64,000 bases of DNA from Streptomyces sp. NRRL WC-3626 (GCF_000718785.1 NZ_JOCA01000009.1:1-64000); one strand, 5' to 3'; positions 8,822-16,943 are shown, counted from the stretch's first letter. The notes: generated by a model not told the origin, from the sequence alone. Numbers and translations are program-made.

Positions 8822-8831
8822 GCGCGGTCCC

Positions 8832-8884
8832 GCACATGGGCGAGGGGCGGTACGGATTCCCCGTACCGCCCCTCGCCCATGTGC
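8832..8884. terminator. Bidirectional terminator, perfect 24-bp stem
   Basis: The left arm (8832-8855) and right arm (8861-8884) are exact complements around a 5-nt loop (ATTCC). It lies between the converging transporter operon and methyltransferase gene; the last stem base is the first base of the methyltransferase stop codon complement. There is no U-tract, as is common in Streptomyces. Confidence 0.85.
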
Positions 8885-9654
8885 TACTTCAGTGCCAGCA
8901 GCAGGGTGTCCGACGGCGAGCACCACACCGGCCGTGCCTCGCCGAACCCCTTCTCGCGCAGCACGCGCGCATGCCACGCCGGGGCCGGCATGTCGCCGTC
9001 GGCGTGCTCGCCGTAGATCTCGAAGCGGCGGGCCGTGGGCCCGGCGAGGACCGGGTCCTGCGCGGCGAGCTGCCACCAGTCGGCCCAGTCGACGGCGCCG
9101 TCCGCCCTGGCCCGGTCCATGTGCGCGTGGCGCAGCGCCCGTTCCGCCGCGTTGATCCGGGGCGTGGTGTCGTCGATCATGTGGTCCGCGTTCATGAAGA
9201 CACCGCCGTCGCGGACGAGCCCCGCGATGTGCCCGTAGAGGTCCGCGAGAGGTTCCCGGTGCAGCCAGTGGAGGGCGGTCGCGGTCAGGACGGCGTCGTA
9301 GGAGTCGTACGGCAGCTTCGCCGGCCACTCGGGGTCCTTGAGGTCGGCCGTCACGAAGGAGACCCGGTCGTCCCCCGCGAAGGTGCCCTCGGCGATGGCG
9401 AGCAGCGCCGGGTCCAGGTCGACGCCGGTGCTGGTGGCGTCCGGGAACCGGTCGAACAGCCGGGCGGTGATGCTGCCCGTGCCGCAGGCGAGGTCGAGCA
9501 CGCGCGGCGCGGTGCCGACGAGGGCCTCCACCATGTCGAGCATGATCCGGAAGCGTTCCTCACGGTCCGGCATGTACCACTCCTGCTGCCGGTCCCAGCT
9601 CTCCTGCCAGGCCTGCCAGTCGGTGGCCGCCGTGGTGGTGTCCGCGTCCGTCAT
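8884..9654 (-). CDS. Class I SAM-dependent methyltransferase
   Basis: 256 residues. A Rossmann methyltransferase fold is visible: motif I VLDLACGTGSITARL, then GVDLDPALLAIAEG (acidic ribose contact) and LTATALHWLH. The ATG at 9654 follows GGGAGG with 7-nt spacing. The family is trans-aconitate/ubiquinone-methyltransferase-like; the substrate is unknown. It is a single gene, convergent with the ABC operon. Confidence 0.85.
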   Translation of the reverse strand: MTDADTTTAATDWQAWQESWDRQQEWYMPDREERFRIMLDMVEALVGTAPRVLDLACGTGSITARLFDRFPDATSTGVDLDPALLAIAEGTFAGDDRVSFVTADLKDPEWPAKLPYDSYDAVLTATALHWLHREPLADLYGHIAGLVRDGGVFMNADHMIDDTTPRINAAERALRHAHMDRARADGAVDWADWWQLAAQDPVLAGPTARRFEIYGEHADGDMPAPAWHARVLREKGFGEARPVWCSPSDTLLLALK

Positions 9655-9754
9655 GGAGCGCCTCCCTCGCAAACGTCCCGTAATACCCTGGGTGCGGAAT
9701 CGTCCATTACAAGACCGCGCTCCTGACGATAGATCCCCTGCGTAAGGACTACAA

Positions 9755-10411
9755 GTGGAACTGGCCTATTACTCCGATTACGCCGTACGCCTCGTCAACA
9801 CCGAGGAACCGGCCCGGGGGAAGGACGCGCTGACCTCGGTGGAGGCCGTACGGGATCTGTTCGGCTCGAACCAGTCGGCCGCCCGGCGCGCCGCCGACGC
9901 CGATGTGACCCGGTTCCGCTCGGTCCGGGCCCGGCTGCGCTCGGTGTTCGAGGCGGCGGACGGCGGCGACGAGACCCTCGCGGTCGACCTGCTGAACTCC
10001 CTGCTGCTGGAGTTCCCGGTCAGCCCGCAGATCTCCGGCCACGACTTCCGTGACGACGACGGCCGCCCGCTGTGGCACATGCACCTCGCCGACCACCCGT
10101 CCAACGCGACCGCCGGCTATGCCGCCATCGCCGCGATGGGCCTGGCCTTCCACCTCACCGAGTTCGGCGTCGACCGCCTCGGTCTGTGCGAGGCGGCGCC
10201 GTGCCGCAACGCCTACCTGGACACCTCGACCAACCGCTCCCGCCGCTACTGCTCCGACCGCTGCGCCACCCGCGCCAACGTGGCCGCCTACCGCGCCCGC
10301 AAACGCCTGGAGGCCGACCGGCCGGAGAGGGAGAGCACGGGCCGGGCCGAGGACAGCACCCAGCCGGCCACGGCCAGCGGTGAACGCCTCCCGGAGCCGC
10401 GCGGCCGGTAG
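9755..10411 (+). CDS. CGNR zinc-finger (ABATE domain) transcriptional regulator
   Basis: 218 residues. An N-terminal ABATE ligand-binding-like domain is followed near residue 147 by a CGNR-type finger: CEAAPCRNAYLD ... RRYCSDRCATRANVAAYRARK. The GTG at 9755 (MELAYYSDYAVRLVN) is the start, after GTAAGGA. The final ~41 codons are antisense to the last 124 nt of sodX, so the two genes converge with a true overlap. A role as DNA-binding regulator is inferred from the family. Confidence 0.85.
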   Translation: MELAYYSDYAVRLVNTEEPARGKDALTSVEAVRDLFGSNQSAARRAADADVTRFRSVRARLRSVFEAADGGDETLAVDLLNSLLLEFPVSPQISGHDFRDDDGRPLWHMHLADHPSNATAGYAAIAAMGLAFHLTEFGVDRLGLCEAAPCRNAYLDTSTNRSRRYCSDRCATRANVAAYRARKRLEADRPERESTGRAEDSTQPATASGERLPEPRGR

Positions 10412-10728
10412 CGGAAGCGGACCCGGCCGAGCACCAGCTCGTCCGGCACCACCCCGTAGTCGGTGCTGTCGCCGCCCGCGAACCTGTTGTCCCCGAGCAC
10501 CCACCATCCTCCGTCGCGCCGCTCGGCGGCCCGCTTGACGACGAGCAGGTCCTGCTGGAACGGATGCCGCAGCACGATCACGTCCCCGCTCTTCACCCGG
10601 GCCCCGTAGTGCACCAGGAGCCGGTCCCCGTGGTGCAGCGTGGGCACCATGGACGGCCCGGTCACCTCGGCCACCCCGAAGGGCAGCGGCGCCCTCGCCC
10701 GTTCGGCGTCCTGCGACAGCTCCGGCAT
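10288..10728 (-). CDS. sodX: Nickel-type SOD maturation protease (S26 signal-peptidase family)
   Basis: 146 residues of the signal peptidase I family. The catalytic Ser is in TGPSMVPTLHHGDRLLV, the Lys in LLVVKRAAER, followed by the GDNRFAGGDSTDYG box. It lies divergent to and directly beside sodN, the context in which SodX removes the SodN propeptide to expose the His-1 nickel hook. It lacks the N-terminal membrane anchor of secretion signal peptidases, consistent with a cytoplasmic substrate. The ATG at 10728 (MPELSQD) is inferred from the conserved domain start. Its 3' end overlaps the CGNR gene. Confidence 0.88.
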   Translation of the reverse strand: MPELSQDAERARAPLPFGVAEVTGPSMVPTLHHGDRLLVHYGARVKSGDVIVLRHPFQQDLLVVKRAAERRDGGWWVLGDNRFAGGDSTDYGVVPDELVLGRVRFRYRPRGSGRRSPLAVAGWVLSSARPVLSLSGRSASRRLRAR

Positions 10729-10874
10729 CACCCGGCACCTCCCCGGTTCGTCCTCCACCAGTCTCAGTCTCACCCCGGACTTTTGTCCTAAGCCCGCGGG
10801 GGCACCCGCGAAAAGCCGTCCGCCACGGAGTAATGTCCAGTGTGAGAAGACGATCACGAGGAAGGAAACGCTCC

Positions 10875-11270
10875 ATGCTTTCCCGCCTGTTTGCCCCCAA
10901 GGTCAAGGTCAGCGCCCACTGCGACCTGCCCTGCGGCGTGTACGACCCGGCCCAGGCCCGCATCGAGGCGGAGTCGGTGAAGGCCGTCCAGGAGAAGATG
11001 GCCGGCAACGACGACCCGCACTTCCAGGCCCGCGCCACGGTCATCAAGGAGCAGCGCGCCGAGCTGGCGAAGCACCACGTCTCCGTGCTGTGGAGCGACT
11101 ACTTCAAGCCCCCGCACTTCGAGAAGTACCCGGAGCTGCATCAGCTGGTCAACGACACCCTGAAGGCCCTCTCGGCCGCCAAGGCGTCGACGGACCCGGC
11201 GACCGGCCAGAAGGCCCTGGACTACATCGCCCAGGTCGACAAGATCTTCTGGGAGACGAAGAAGGCCTGA
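10875..11270 (+). CDS. sodN: Nickel superoxide dismutase
   Basis: 131 residues, the exact family length. A 14-residue propeptide precedes the nickel-hook sequence HCDLPCGVYDPAQ, whose His, Cys-2 and Cys-6 bind Ni after cleavage. The remainder is the four-helix bundle of SodN hexamers. The ATG at 10875 is preceded by GGAAGGAAA. It dismutates superoxide in the cytoplasm. In Streptomyces it is made when nickel is present, reciprocally with iron SOD (known for the family; no Nur box was confidently identified here). Confidence 0.97.
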   Translation: MLSRLFAPKVKVSAHCDLPCGVYDPAQARIEAESVKAVQEKMAGNDDPHFQARATVIKEQRAELAKHHVSVLWSDYFKPPHFEKYPELHQLVNDTLKALSAAKASTDPATGQKALDYIAQVDKIFWETKKA

Positions 11271-11319
11271 TCCGCGCCACGACCGGCGATCGGTGCACCA
11301 TCGCGGGTCCGCGGACATC

Positions 11320-11361
11320 CCGAAGGGTCCCGTGCCGCATCGTGCGGCCGGGGCCCTTCGG
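11320..11361 (+). terminator. Terminator after sodN
   Basis: The stem CCGAAGGGTCCCG...GCCGC with GCGGC...CGGGGCCCTTCGG forms across 11320-11338 and 11344-11361 with one bulge and one G-U pair, 50 nt after the sodN stop. Confidence 0.7.
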
Positions 11362-11409
11362 CGTCTGCCGGACGGCTCCCCTGTCACACGGCCGTGGGAG
11401 GCTGGACGG

Positions 11410-11832
11410 ATGGAGCTGGAGGATCTGGTGCGGTTGCGGCGGGCCCGGGACCGGATGGACCGGGAGTACGCCGAGCCGCTCGATGTCGCGGAGCTGGCGC
11501 GGACCGCGTTGATGTCGGCCGGGCACTTCCAGCGGAGTTTCCGGGCGGCGTACGGACAGACGCCGTACGCCTATCTGATGACCCGGCGTATCGAGCGGGC
11601 CAAGGCGTTGCTGCGGCGGGGGGATCTCTCGGTGACGGAGGTGTGCCTCGCGGTGGGGTGCACGTCGCTGGGGTCGTTCAGCTCGCGGTTCACCGAGCTG
11701 GTCGGGGAGACGCCGAGCGCGTACCGGGCGCGGTCGCACGAGGAGAGCGCGGTCATTCCGCCGTGCGTGGCGCGGATGTACACCCGGCCTGTCCGGGGCA
11801 AGCCGCGGGTCGATCCGAGCGAAACCTTTTAG
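11410..11832 (+). CDS. AraC-type DNA-binding domain protein
   Basis: 140 residues made almost only of the double helix-turn-helix AraC domain: LDVAELARTALMSAGHFQRSFRAAYG, then MTRRIERAKALLRRG, and VCLAVGCTSLGSFSSRFTELVG. There is no separate sensor domain. The ATG at 11410 follows GGGAGG. It is followed at 11842 by a VOC gene whose -10 overlaps this stop codon. Small AraC proteins of this kind often control neighbouring VOC genes; that link is inference. Confidence 0.85.
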   Translation: MELEDLVRLRRARDRMDREYAEPLDVAELARTALMSAGHFQRSFRAAYGQTPYAYLMTRRIERAKALLRRGDLSVTEVCLAVGCTSLGSFSSRFTELVGETPSAYRARSHEESAVIPPCVARMYTRPVRGKPRVDPSETF

Positions 11833-11841
11833 CGTGGGTCC

Positions 11842-12270
11842 ATGGACACAGGAAACGATGTACGGCTCGCGCAGTGTTTCATCGCCGTCGACGACCACGA
11901 CAAGGCGCTGGCCTTCTACCGTGACGTGCTGGGGCTCGAGGTCCGTAACGACGTGGGGTTCGAGGGGATGCGCTGGGTGACGGTCGCCTCGCCGGAGCAG
12001 CCGGACGTGGAGATCGTCCTGGAGCCGCCCGCCGCGAACCCGGACGCCTCCCCCGGCGACCGGCAGGCGATGGCCGAGCTGCTGGCCAAGGGCATGCTGC
12101 GCGGGGTCAACTTCACCACCACCGACTGCGACGCCCTCTTCGAGCGCGTCCGTGAGGCCGGTGTGGATGTGCTCCAGGAGCCGGTGGACCAGCCGTACGG
12201 GGTACGTGACTGCGCGTTCCGCGACCCGGCCGGGAACATGCTGCGCTTCATGGAACGGCCCCGTCGGTGA
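11842..12270 (+). CDS. VOC (glyoxalase/bleomycin-resistance fold) family protein
   Basis: 142 residues: a single VOC unit pair with QCFIAVDDHDKALAFYRDVLGLEV at the start and EPVDQPYGVRDCAFRDPAGNMLRF at the end. Metal-dependent isomerase or dioxygenase relatives share this fold; the substrate is unknown. No SD is visible. A -10-like TAGCGT (11830-11835) ends 6 nt before the ATG, so the mRNA may be leaderless. Its stop overlaps the next gene's GTG. Confidence 0.85.
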   Translation: MDTGNDVRLAQCFIAVDDHDKALAFYRDVLGLEVRNDVGFEGMRWVTVASPEQPDVEIVLEPPAANPDASPGDRQAMAELLAKGMLRGVNFTTTDCDALFERVREAGVDVLQEPVDQPYGVRDCAFRDPAGNMLRFMERPRR

Positions 12271-13013
12271 ACGTCCGCTGGACGTACGCGTTCATCGACC
12301 GGCCGGCTTCCGGGGCCGGTCGGGCGGGTGGGTTCTGGACGGCTGTCACGGGGACGCGGCTGTCCGAACCCAGCGGTGATCACGGGGAGTTCACGACCCT
12401 GCTGGCGGAGGGTGCGGACGCCTGCGTGGGGATGCAGCGGATCGTGTCCGGGCCGGGCGGCGCTCATCTCGACTTCTCCGTGGACGACATACCGGGGTTC
12501 GTCGCGCACGCGTCGCGGCTGGGCGCGGAGACGGTCGCCGAGCACGAGGGGTGGGCCGTACTGCGGTCCCCGGCGGGGCAGCCGTTCTGTGCGTTGCCCT
12601 GGCGCGGGGAGTCGGTGCGGCCGCCCGTCACCTACGGCAGCCGCCTCGACCAGGTGTGCCTCGATGTCCCGCCGTCCGCGTACGACGCCGAAGTCGCCTT
12701 CTGGAGCGAGCTGTTGTCCGACTGGGACTCCGTACCCGGTTCGCTCCCGGAGTTCCATGTGGTCAAGCCGCCGGCCGGGCTGCCCGTGCGCATCCTGCTC
12801 CAGCGGCTGGCGGCGGAGCGGCCGGTCTCCGCGCATCTGGACCTCGCCTGCGCCGACATCCGTGCCACCCGGACGCGGCACGAGGAGTCCGGCGCCGTGT
12901 TCGTGGCCGCGTTCGGCCACTGGACGGTGATGCGGGACCCGGCGGGCGGTACGTACTGTCTGACGGGCCGGGATCCGGATACGGGCGGCCTTCCGCGCCG
13001 GGCAGGTCCCTGA
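12267..13013 (+). CDS. Two-domain VOC family protein
   Basis: 248 residues with two VOC-like halves (IDRPASGAGRAGGFWTAVTGTRL and VCLDVPPSAYDAEVAFWSELL). Segments such as GGAHLDFSVDD and ERPVSAHLDLAC look like substrate or metal loops. The GTG at 12267 overlaps the previous stop (GTGA), so the two VOC proteins are co-translated. Function is unassigned. The antisense strand of its 3' half is also open (see 12632-13222). Confidence 0.8.
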   Translation: MNVRWTYAFIDRPASGAGRAGGFWTAVTGTRLSEPSGDHGEFTTLLAEGADACVGMQRIVSGPGGAHLDFSVDDIPGFVAHASRLGAETVAEHEGWAVLRSPAGQPFCALPWRGESVRPPVTYGSRLDQVCLDVPPSAYDAEVAFWSELLSDWDSVPGSLPEFHVVKPPAGLPVRILLQRLAAERPVSAHLDLACADIRATRTRHEESGAVFVAAFGHWTVMRDPAGGTYCLTGRDPDTGGLPRRAGP

Positions 13014-13222
13014 CCCGGGCAGGCGGTGGCGATCACGCCGTCCTCGGCGTCCGGCGGGATCTCGGGGACCGGGCAGCGCGGGAGGGGGGCGGCCGGGCTC
13101 GGGTCCGTCCGCTCCCAGACCAGCGGCGCCGCAGGTTCCGTCTCCTCCTGCAGCCACAGGATCAGTCCGCCCCCGACGATCACGACGGCCGTCCAGATGC
13201 CCACGCCCCAACGCCATGCCAT
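12632..13222 (-). CDS. Possible small membrane protein, frame overlaps VOC gene
   Basis: The frame opens at ATG 13222 with a convincing membrane segment (WGVGIWTAVVIVGGGLIL), followed by an acidic, Pro-rich region. Only the first ~70 codons lie outside the opposing VOC gene; the frame then runs antisense through that gene for 382 nt. A real short protein with a tail overlapping the VOC gene is possible, as is a decayed gene. No homologue is recognised. Confidence 0.35.
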   Translation of the reverse strand: MAWRWGVGIWTAVVIVGGGLILWLQEETEPAAPLVWERTDPSPAAPLPRCPVPEIPPDAEDGVIATACPGQGPARRGRPPVSGSRPVRQYVPPAGSRITVQWPNAATNTAPDSSCRVRVARMSAQARSRCAETGRSAASRWSRMRTGSPAGGLTTWNSGSEPGTESQSDNSSLQKATSASYADGGTSRHTWSRRLP

Positions 13223-13231
13223 GCGACCACG

Positions 13232-13423
13232 CTAGCGCTCGGTGGCGGCCGCTTCCGTGGGCGCGGGTTCCTCCGCCTCGAGGTCCGGCGACTTCTCGCA
13301 CTTCGGGTTGTGGCAGGGGCCGTGCTCCCACACCGGCACCCATGCGCCGAGCGTCTTGTGGCGCCGGACCACCGTCTCCACAGGCTGTCCGCAGGCGGGA
13401 CAGACGGGCTGTTCACTGTCCAT
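13232..13423 (-). CDS. Small zinc-ribbon-like protein
   Basis: 63 residues with paired cysteines (CPACGQPVET at the N-terminus; CHNPKCEKS further on) that could bind one zinc ion, and an acidic C-terminal tail. The ATG at 13423 gives MDSEQPVCPACG. It lies upstream of, and on the same strand as, the putative membrane protein, with 9 nt between them. Conserved hypothetical; function unknown. Confidence 0.65.
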   Translation of the reverse strand: MDSEQPVCPACGQPVETVVRRHKTLGAWVPVWEHGPCHNPKCEKSPDLEAEEPAPTEAAATER

Positions 13424-13449
13424 GCCCTCAGGGTAGGCCCGGAGCCGGT

Positions 13450-14034
13450 TCAGCGCTTCCTGCTGTACGTCCGCACCAGCGCGCCGTTGCCGAACGTGCG
13501 CACCGACTCCAGCGCGAACTGCGTGATCGAGAAGCCGGCGGCGAACATCGGCATGCCGGAGCCCTGCACGATGGGATAGGTCTTGATGATCAGCTCGTCG
13601 ATCTCGTCGAGCAGTTCGCCGGCGATCTCCGCCCCGCCGCACAGATAGACGCCGTACGCGCTGTCCTCCGCCTTCAGCGCGCGCACCCGGCCGGGCAGAT
13701 CGTCCGCGATGATCTCGACATTGGGGTCGGGCGACTCCCCGAGCGTGCGGGAGGCGACGTATTCGCGCAGGTGGGCGTAGGGGCTGGTGACGCCCTCCCG
13801 CAGCGCCAGGTCGTAGCTGGCCCGGCCCTGGACGATCGTGTCGAACCGCTTGTTCGGCAGGTGGTCGATGTTCATCTGCCGGCGGCCGGGGGTCGGGATC
13901 GTCTCGGGGTACTCCGCCGCGAGGAACCCGAAGAACTCCTCGTCGACGAAGGCGAACATCGCCGACGCGTCACCCTGCGGGTCGCCGATGAACCCGTCGA
14001 TGGAGCAGGCGATGTAGTACGTGAGCTTGCGCAA
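13450..14034 (-). CDS. Dihydrofolate-reductase-like (RibD C-terminal domain) protein
   Basis: 194 residues. It begins LRKLTYYIACSIDGFIG, the usual N-terminus of DHFR/RibD-C fold reductases, and contains DTIVQGRASYD and VYLCGGAEIAGELLDEIDELIIKTYPIVQGSG. The TTG start at 14034 is chosen because GGAAAGAG lies at the right distance and homologues begin here. An NADPH-dependent reductase of unknown substrate. Two tandem palindromic 14-mers lie just upstream, so it is probably repressor-controlled. Confidence 0.85.
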   Translation of the reverse strand: MRKLTYYIACSIDGFIGDPQGDASAMFAFVDEEFFGFLAAEYPETIPTPGRRQMNIDHLPNKRFDTIVQGRASYDLALREGVTSPYAHLREYVASRTLGESPDPNVEIIADDLPGRVRALKAEDSAYGVYLCGGAEIAGELLDEIDELIIKTYPIVQGSGMPMFAAGFSITQFALESVRTFGNGALVRTYSRKR

Positions 14035-14068
14035 CGCGGTCTCTTTCCGTGGACTGCCCTTCCGAACA

Positions 14069-14096
14069 ACTCCATTTGTAGTACTCCAACTGTAGT
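14069..14096 (-). promoter_or_regulatory. Tandem 14-nt operator repeat before the DHFR-like gene
   Basis: Plus-strand ACTCCATTTGTAGT (14069-14082) is followed immediately by ACTCCAACTGTAGT (14083-14096), matching at 12 of 14 positions. Each unit is itself nearly palindromic (ACTCCA facing TGTAGT). They lie 35 nt upstream of the TTG start, where a promoter is expected. No regulator gene is adjacent, so the binding protein is unknown. The rest of 14097-14331 shows no gene. Confidence 0.6.
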
Positions 14097-14331
14097 GGTG
14101 CAAGGGGATTCATCGGTTCGAGGGCAAGTGGGTGAGGAGGTTCCGCATAGCGGGGGCCCGGCGGTCAGGGCTTGTGGTGGACGCGGCCCGTCGTCGCACG
14201 GCGGACCCTACGGATGTGCCGTACACCCGGTCAGACAAGCGATCGCCGCGGTACGGCGGGGCGTCCGCTCGGGTCGGAAGGTCCCGCATACGTCCCGGGG
14301 CACGGACCGGAGAGGTCCCTGTTCTCGTCGT

Positions 14332-14871
14332 TCAGCCCGCCCGATCGGGTACGGGCAGCACGGCCCTGGTGGCCCCCGCGGGCCACACGATCTCCACGGG
14401 GACACCTCGTGCGCGGGCGTAGGTCACCAGGTGGGCGGTGGCGTCGCGGCCGTCGGACGGGGAACCGTCCCAGACGGCCAGAAGGAGGCGGCTGGAGGCG
14501 ACCAGCCGCTCGTCCGCGCCGATGCAGGAGTCGCGGTCCATCGGGTCGTAGGCCAGCAGGCGCACCCGGTCGGCGAGGGTCAGCAGTTCACCGGTCGCCC
14601 TCCGGTCCCCCGGGGGCGGCATGGCGGGCATCCCGGTACGCGTGGGGATCACCAGGGCCAGCGGCCATCCCGCCGCCCGCGCGGCCCGGCCGAACGCCAG
14701 GGGTGTTCCCGCGCCGGTCCGCACCATGGCCCTGACCGGGGCGAGCCATCGCCCCAGCCGGGTCCGCAGCGCGAACTCCACCAGCGGGAGCGTGTCCGGG
14801 GCCAGATCCGCGTGCCCCACCACCGCGATGTTCCCGCCCGTCCCGCTGTCGTCGTCCTCCGCTGTCCTCAT
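14332..14871 (-). CDS. SLOG/DprA-like Rossmann-fold hypothetical protein
   Basis: 179 residues. NIAVVGHADLAPDTLPLVEFALR at the start, LALVIPTR in the middle and SSRLLLAVWDGSPSDGRDATAHLVTYARARGVPVEIVWPAG at the end resemble the SLOG nucleotide-binding family (compare the GHRDL motif of its members). The ATG at 14871 is taken; a GTG at 14877 is also possible. SLOG proteins bind nucleotides or ADP-ribose-like ligands, but this one stands alone without an effector partner. Confidence 0.6.
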   Translation of the reverse strand: MRTAEDDDSGTGGNIAVVGHADLAPDTLPLVEFALRTRLGRWLAPVRAMVRTGAGTPLAFGRAARAAGWPLALVIPTRTGMPAMPPPGDRRATGELLTLADRVRLLAYDPMDRDSCIGADERLVASSRLLLAVWDGSPSDGRDATAHLVTYARARGVPVEIVWPAGATRAVLPVPDRAG

Positions 14872-15023
14872 ACTCACCCGCCGGCCTCGTCGTCCGACAC
14901 CCGCCGGGTCCCTCGATGCGGGCGACGGGCGCTACCGCGAGCCAGTGAACTCCGGGCGGGCGCCGACGGGCAGGGCCGAAGGTCCCTTTCGAGGTCCCGG
15001 ACCTCCGGCGGCCTGCCGGCCCG

Positions 15024-15638
15024 TCAGCCGGTGGTGCGGGGTTCGCGCCACATGGGCCACATGTGCGGGCCGTCCGGGAGGGCCAGCGGCTCACGGGCCG
15101 GCTCGAAGCCGAGGCGCCGGTACAGCCGGACGCTGCGTTCGCTGCTCGCCTCCAGATACGCCGCCAGCCCGTCCCGGTCGCAGCGGTCGAGGACGGAGCC
15201 GATCAGCGCGGTACCGAGCCCCTCGCCCTGCCGGCCGGGTGCCACACCGATCATCCACAGGTACTCGTGGGCCCGCCCCGCAGGATGAATGCCCGCGGTG
15301 AGCCTGCCGATCAGCTCCACGCGCTCGTTCTCCGGATCGACGGTCCGGCGCATCCGCGCGAACTCGTCGCTCTCCGGCTGTTCCCCGCCGTGCGCCGGAT
15401 CGTGTGCCGGTACGGACAGCCAGAGCGCGCACGCCGAGCCGTCCTCGGCGAGGTCGACCCGCCCCTCGGCGAGCACGACGTCGGTGAACGCGGCCATGAG
15501 CCGGTGGTGTGTCGTACGGCGGTACTCCTCGCCGGGGAACACCCAGCCGCTGACCGGGTCGTCCTGGAACGCCTCGTCCAGCAGCCGGACGATCAGCTCC
15601 CGGTCCCCGTCCCCAGCCGTCCGGATCGCCACACCCAT
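15024..15638 (-). CDS. GNAT family N-acetyltransferase
   Basis: 204 residues with a GNAT fold: acetyl-CoA loop VAPGRQGEGLGTALIGSVLDRCDRDGL and C-terminal YLEASSERSVRLYRRLGF. The ATG at 15638 follows AAGGGGCGG. Target unknown. It is the last gene before the encapsulin operon on the same strand, separated by 192 nt. Confidence 0.85.
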   Translation of the reverse strand: MGVAIRTAGDGDRELIVRLLDEAFQDDPVSGWVFPGEEYRRTTHHRLMAAFTDVVLAEGRVDLAEDGSACALWLSVPAHDPAHGGEQPESDEFARMRRTVDPENERVELIGRLTAGIHPAGRAHEYLWMIGVAPGRQGEGLGTALIGSVLDRCDRDGLAAYLEASSERSVRLYRRLGFEPAREPLALPDGPHMWPMWREPRTTG

Positions 15639-15830
15639 GTCCGCCCCTTCGCCTCAACCGTCGTCGAACGTACGGACGTTGAGCCTAGTGCGGGGTCGGC
15701 TGGGAGACGGCGGGTCCCGCACACCGTGGGGAAGTGCGGGACCCGCCGGCCGGAGCCACGGGGACCGTGCGGAGTCAGGGGCCGCACGGCACACCGTGGT
15801 TCCGGGACCGGGGAGACGGCCGGCGGGCCG

Positions 15831-16943
15831 TCAGGTACTGCGCCGGGTCACGAACTCGGCCAGGGCAAGGAGGCCGCCCGCCCGCTCCGGGTCGGGCACC
15901 GCGCGGGCCACCTCCTGCATGGCCCGGGCCATACGGTCGGCCGCCTGGGTCTGCGCCCAGTCCCTGCCGCCCGCCCGCTCCACGGCCAGGGCCATCCGGT
16001 CCAGGTCCTCCCCCTGCTGACGCGGGACCGCGTACAGGGCGGCGAGTTCCGCGGCCTGCGGGGTACCGGAGGTGAGCGCCGCGACGACCGGCAGCGACTT
16101 CTTGCGGGCGGCCAGGTCCGCGCCGGCCGGTTTGCCGGTGTGCCGGGGGTCACCCCATATGCCGATCACGTCGTCGATGAGCTGGAACGCCAGTCCCGCC
16201 TCCCGGCCGAACGCGTCCATCGCCGTCACGTCCGCGTCGCCGGCGTCCGCGTACAGCGCCCCGATCGCGCAGGCGCAGCCCAGCAGCGCGCCGGTCTTGG
16301 CCTCGGCCATGGCGAGGGTCTCGGCGAGGGTGACCTCGCCGGGGCCCCGCTGCTCCATGGCCGTGTCGGAGTGCTGCCCCGCGCACAGTTCGATGACGCA
16401 GTCGGCGAGCCGGGCGGCCGCCGCCGAGGCCGCCGGATGGGGGTCCTCGGCGAGCAGTCGCAGGGCCAGCGCCTGAAGGGCGTCCCCGGCGAGGATCGCG
16501 TCGGCGTCCCCGAACACCGTCCACGCGGTGGGGCGGTGACGGCGCGTCGCGTCCCGGTCCATCACGTCGTCGTGCAACAGCGTGAAGTTGTGGACCAGTT
16601 CCACGGCGGCCGCCGCCCGGACCGCGGCCGCGCGGGCCGCGGACCCGCCCAGGGCGGACGCCGCGGCGAGCACCAGACCGGGACGGATCGCCTTGCCCGA
16701 ACCACCCCCGGCCGGAGTGCCGTCGGCCTGTTCCCAGCCGAAGTGGTAGAGCGCAACGCGGCGCATCGGGGCGGGCAGCGAATCCATGGCGGCCCGCAGC
16801 ACCGGGTCGACCGCGGCCCGCGCCCGCTCCAGCAGCATCGCCGCCTCGTGCCCGTCACCGGGCCGCTGCTCCGGTACCGCCGGTGTGTCGGCCGTGCTGT
16901 GCGTCGTAAGCCCCGTCTTCGGCTCCGTGATGGACTCCGTCAT
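15831..16943 (-). CDS. Polyprenyl diphosphate synthase, probable cargo of family 2B encapsulin
   Basis: 370 residues. The catalytic core holds both aspartate-rich motifs of trans-prenyltransferases: LLHDDVMDRD (about 123-131) and QLIDDVIGIWGD later. Residues 1-~35 are a low-complexity extension rich in Thr, Pro and Glu, unlike free geranylgeranyl diphosphate synthases; in family 2 systems such an extension serves as cargo-loading sequence. The ATG at 16943 is chosen from MTESITE. It lies 133 nt downstream of the shell gene on the same strand, so the two form an operon. It makes C10-C20 prenyl diphosphates; chain length cannot be read. Confidence 0.9.
   Translation of the reverse strand: MTESITEPKTGLTTHSTADTPAVPEQRPGDGHEAAMLLERARAAVDPVLRAAMDSLPAPMRRVALYHFGWEQADGTPAGGGSGKAIRPGLVLAAASALGGSAARAAAVRAAAAVELVHNFTLLHDDVMDRDATRRHRPTAWTVFGDADAILAGDALQALALRLLAEDPHPAASAAAARLADCVIELCAGQHSDTAMEQRGPGEVTLAETLAMAEAKTGALLGCACAIGALYADAGDADVTAMDAFGREAGLAFQLIDDVIGIWGDPRHTGKPAGADLAARKKSLPVVAALTSGTPQAAELAALYAVPRQQGEDLDRMALAVERAGGRDWAQTQAADRMARAMQEVARAVPDPERAGGLLALAEFVTRRST

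Noticed and set aside
13216..15288. 690-codon plus-strand frame across the DHFR-like and SLOG-like genes
   Set aside because: No family signature, and it conflicts with several well-supported minus-strand genes and operator sequences.
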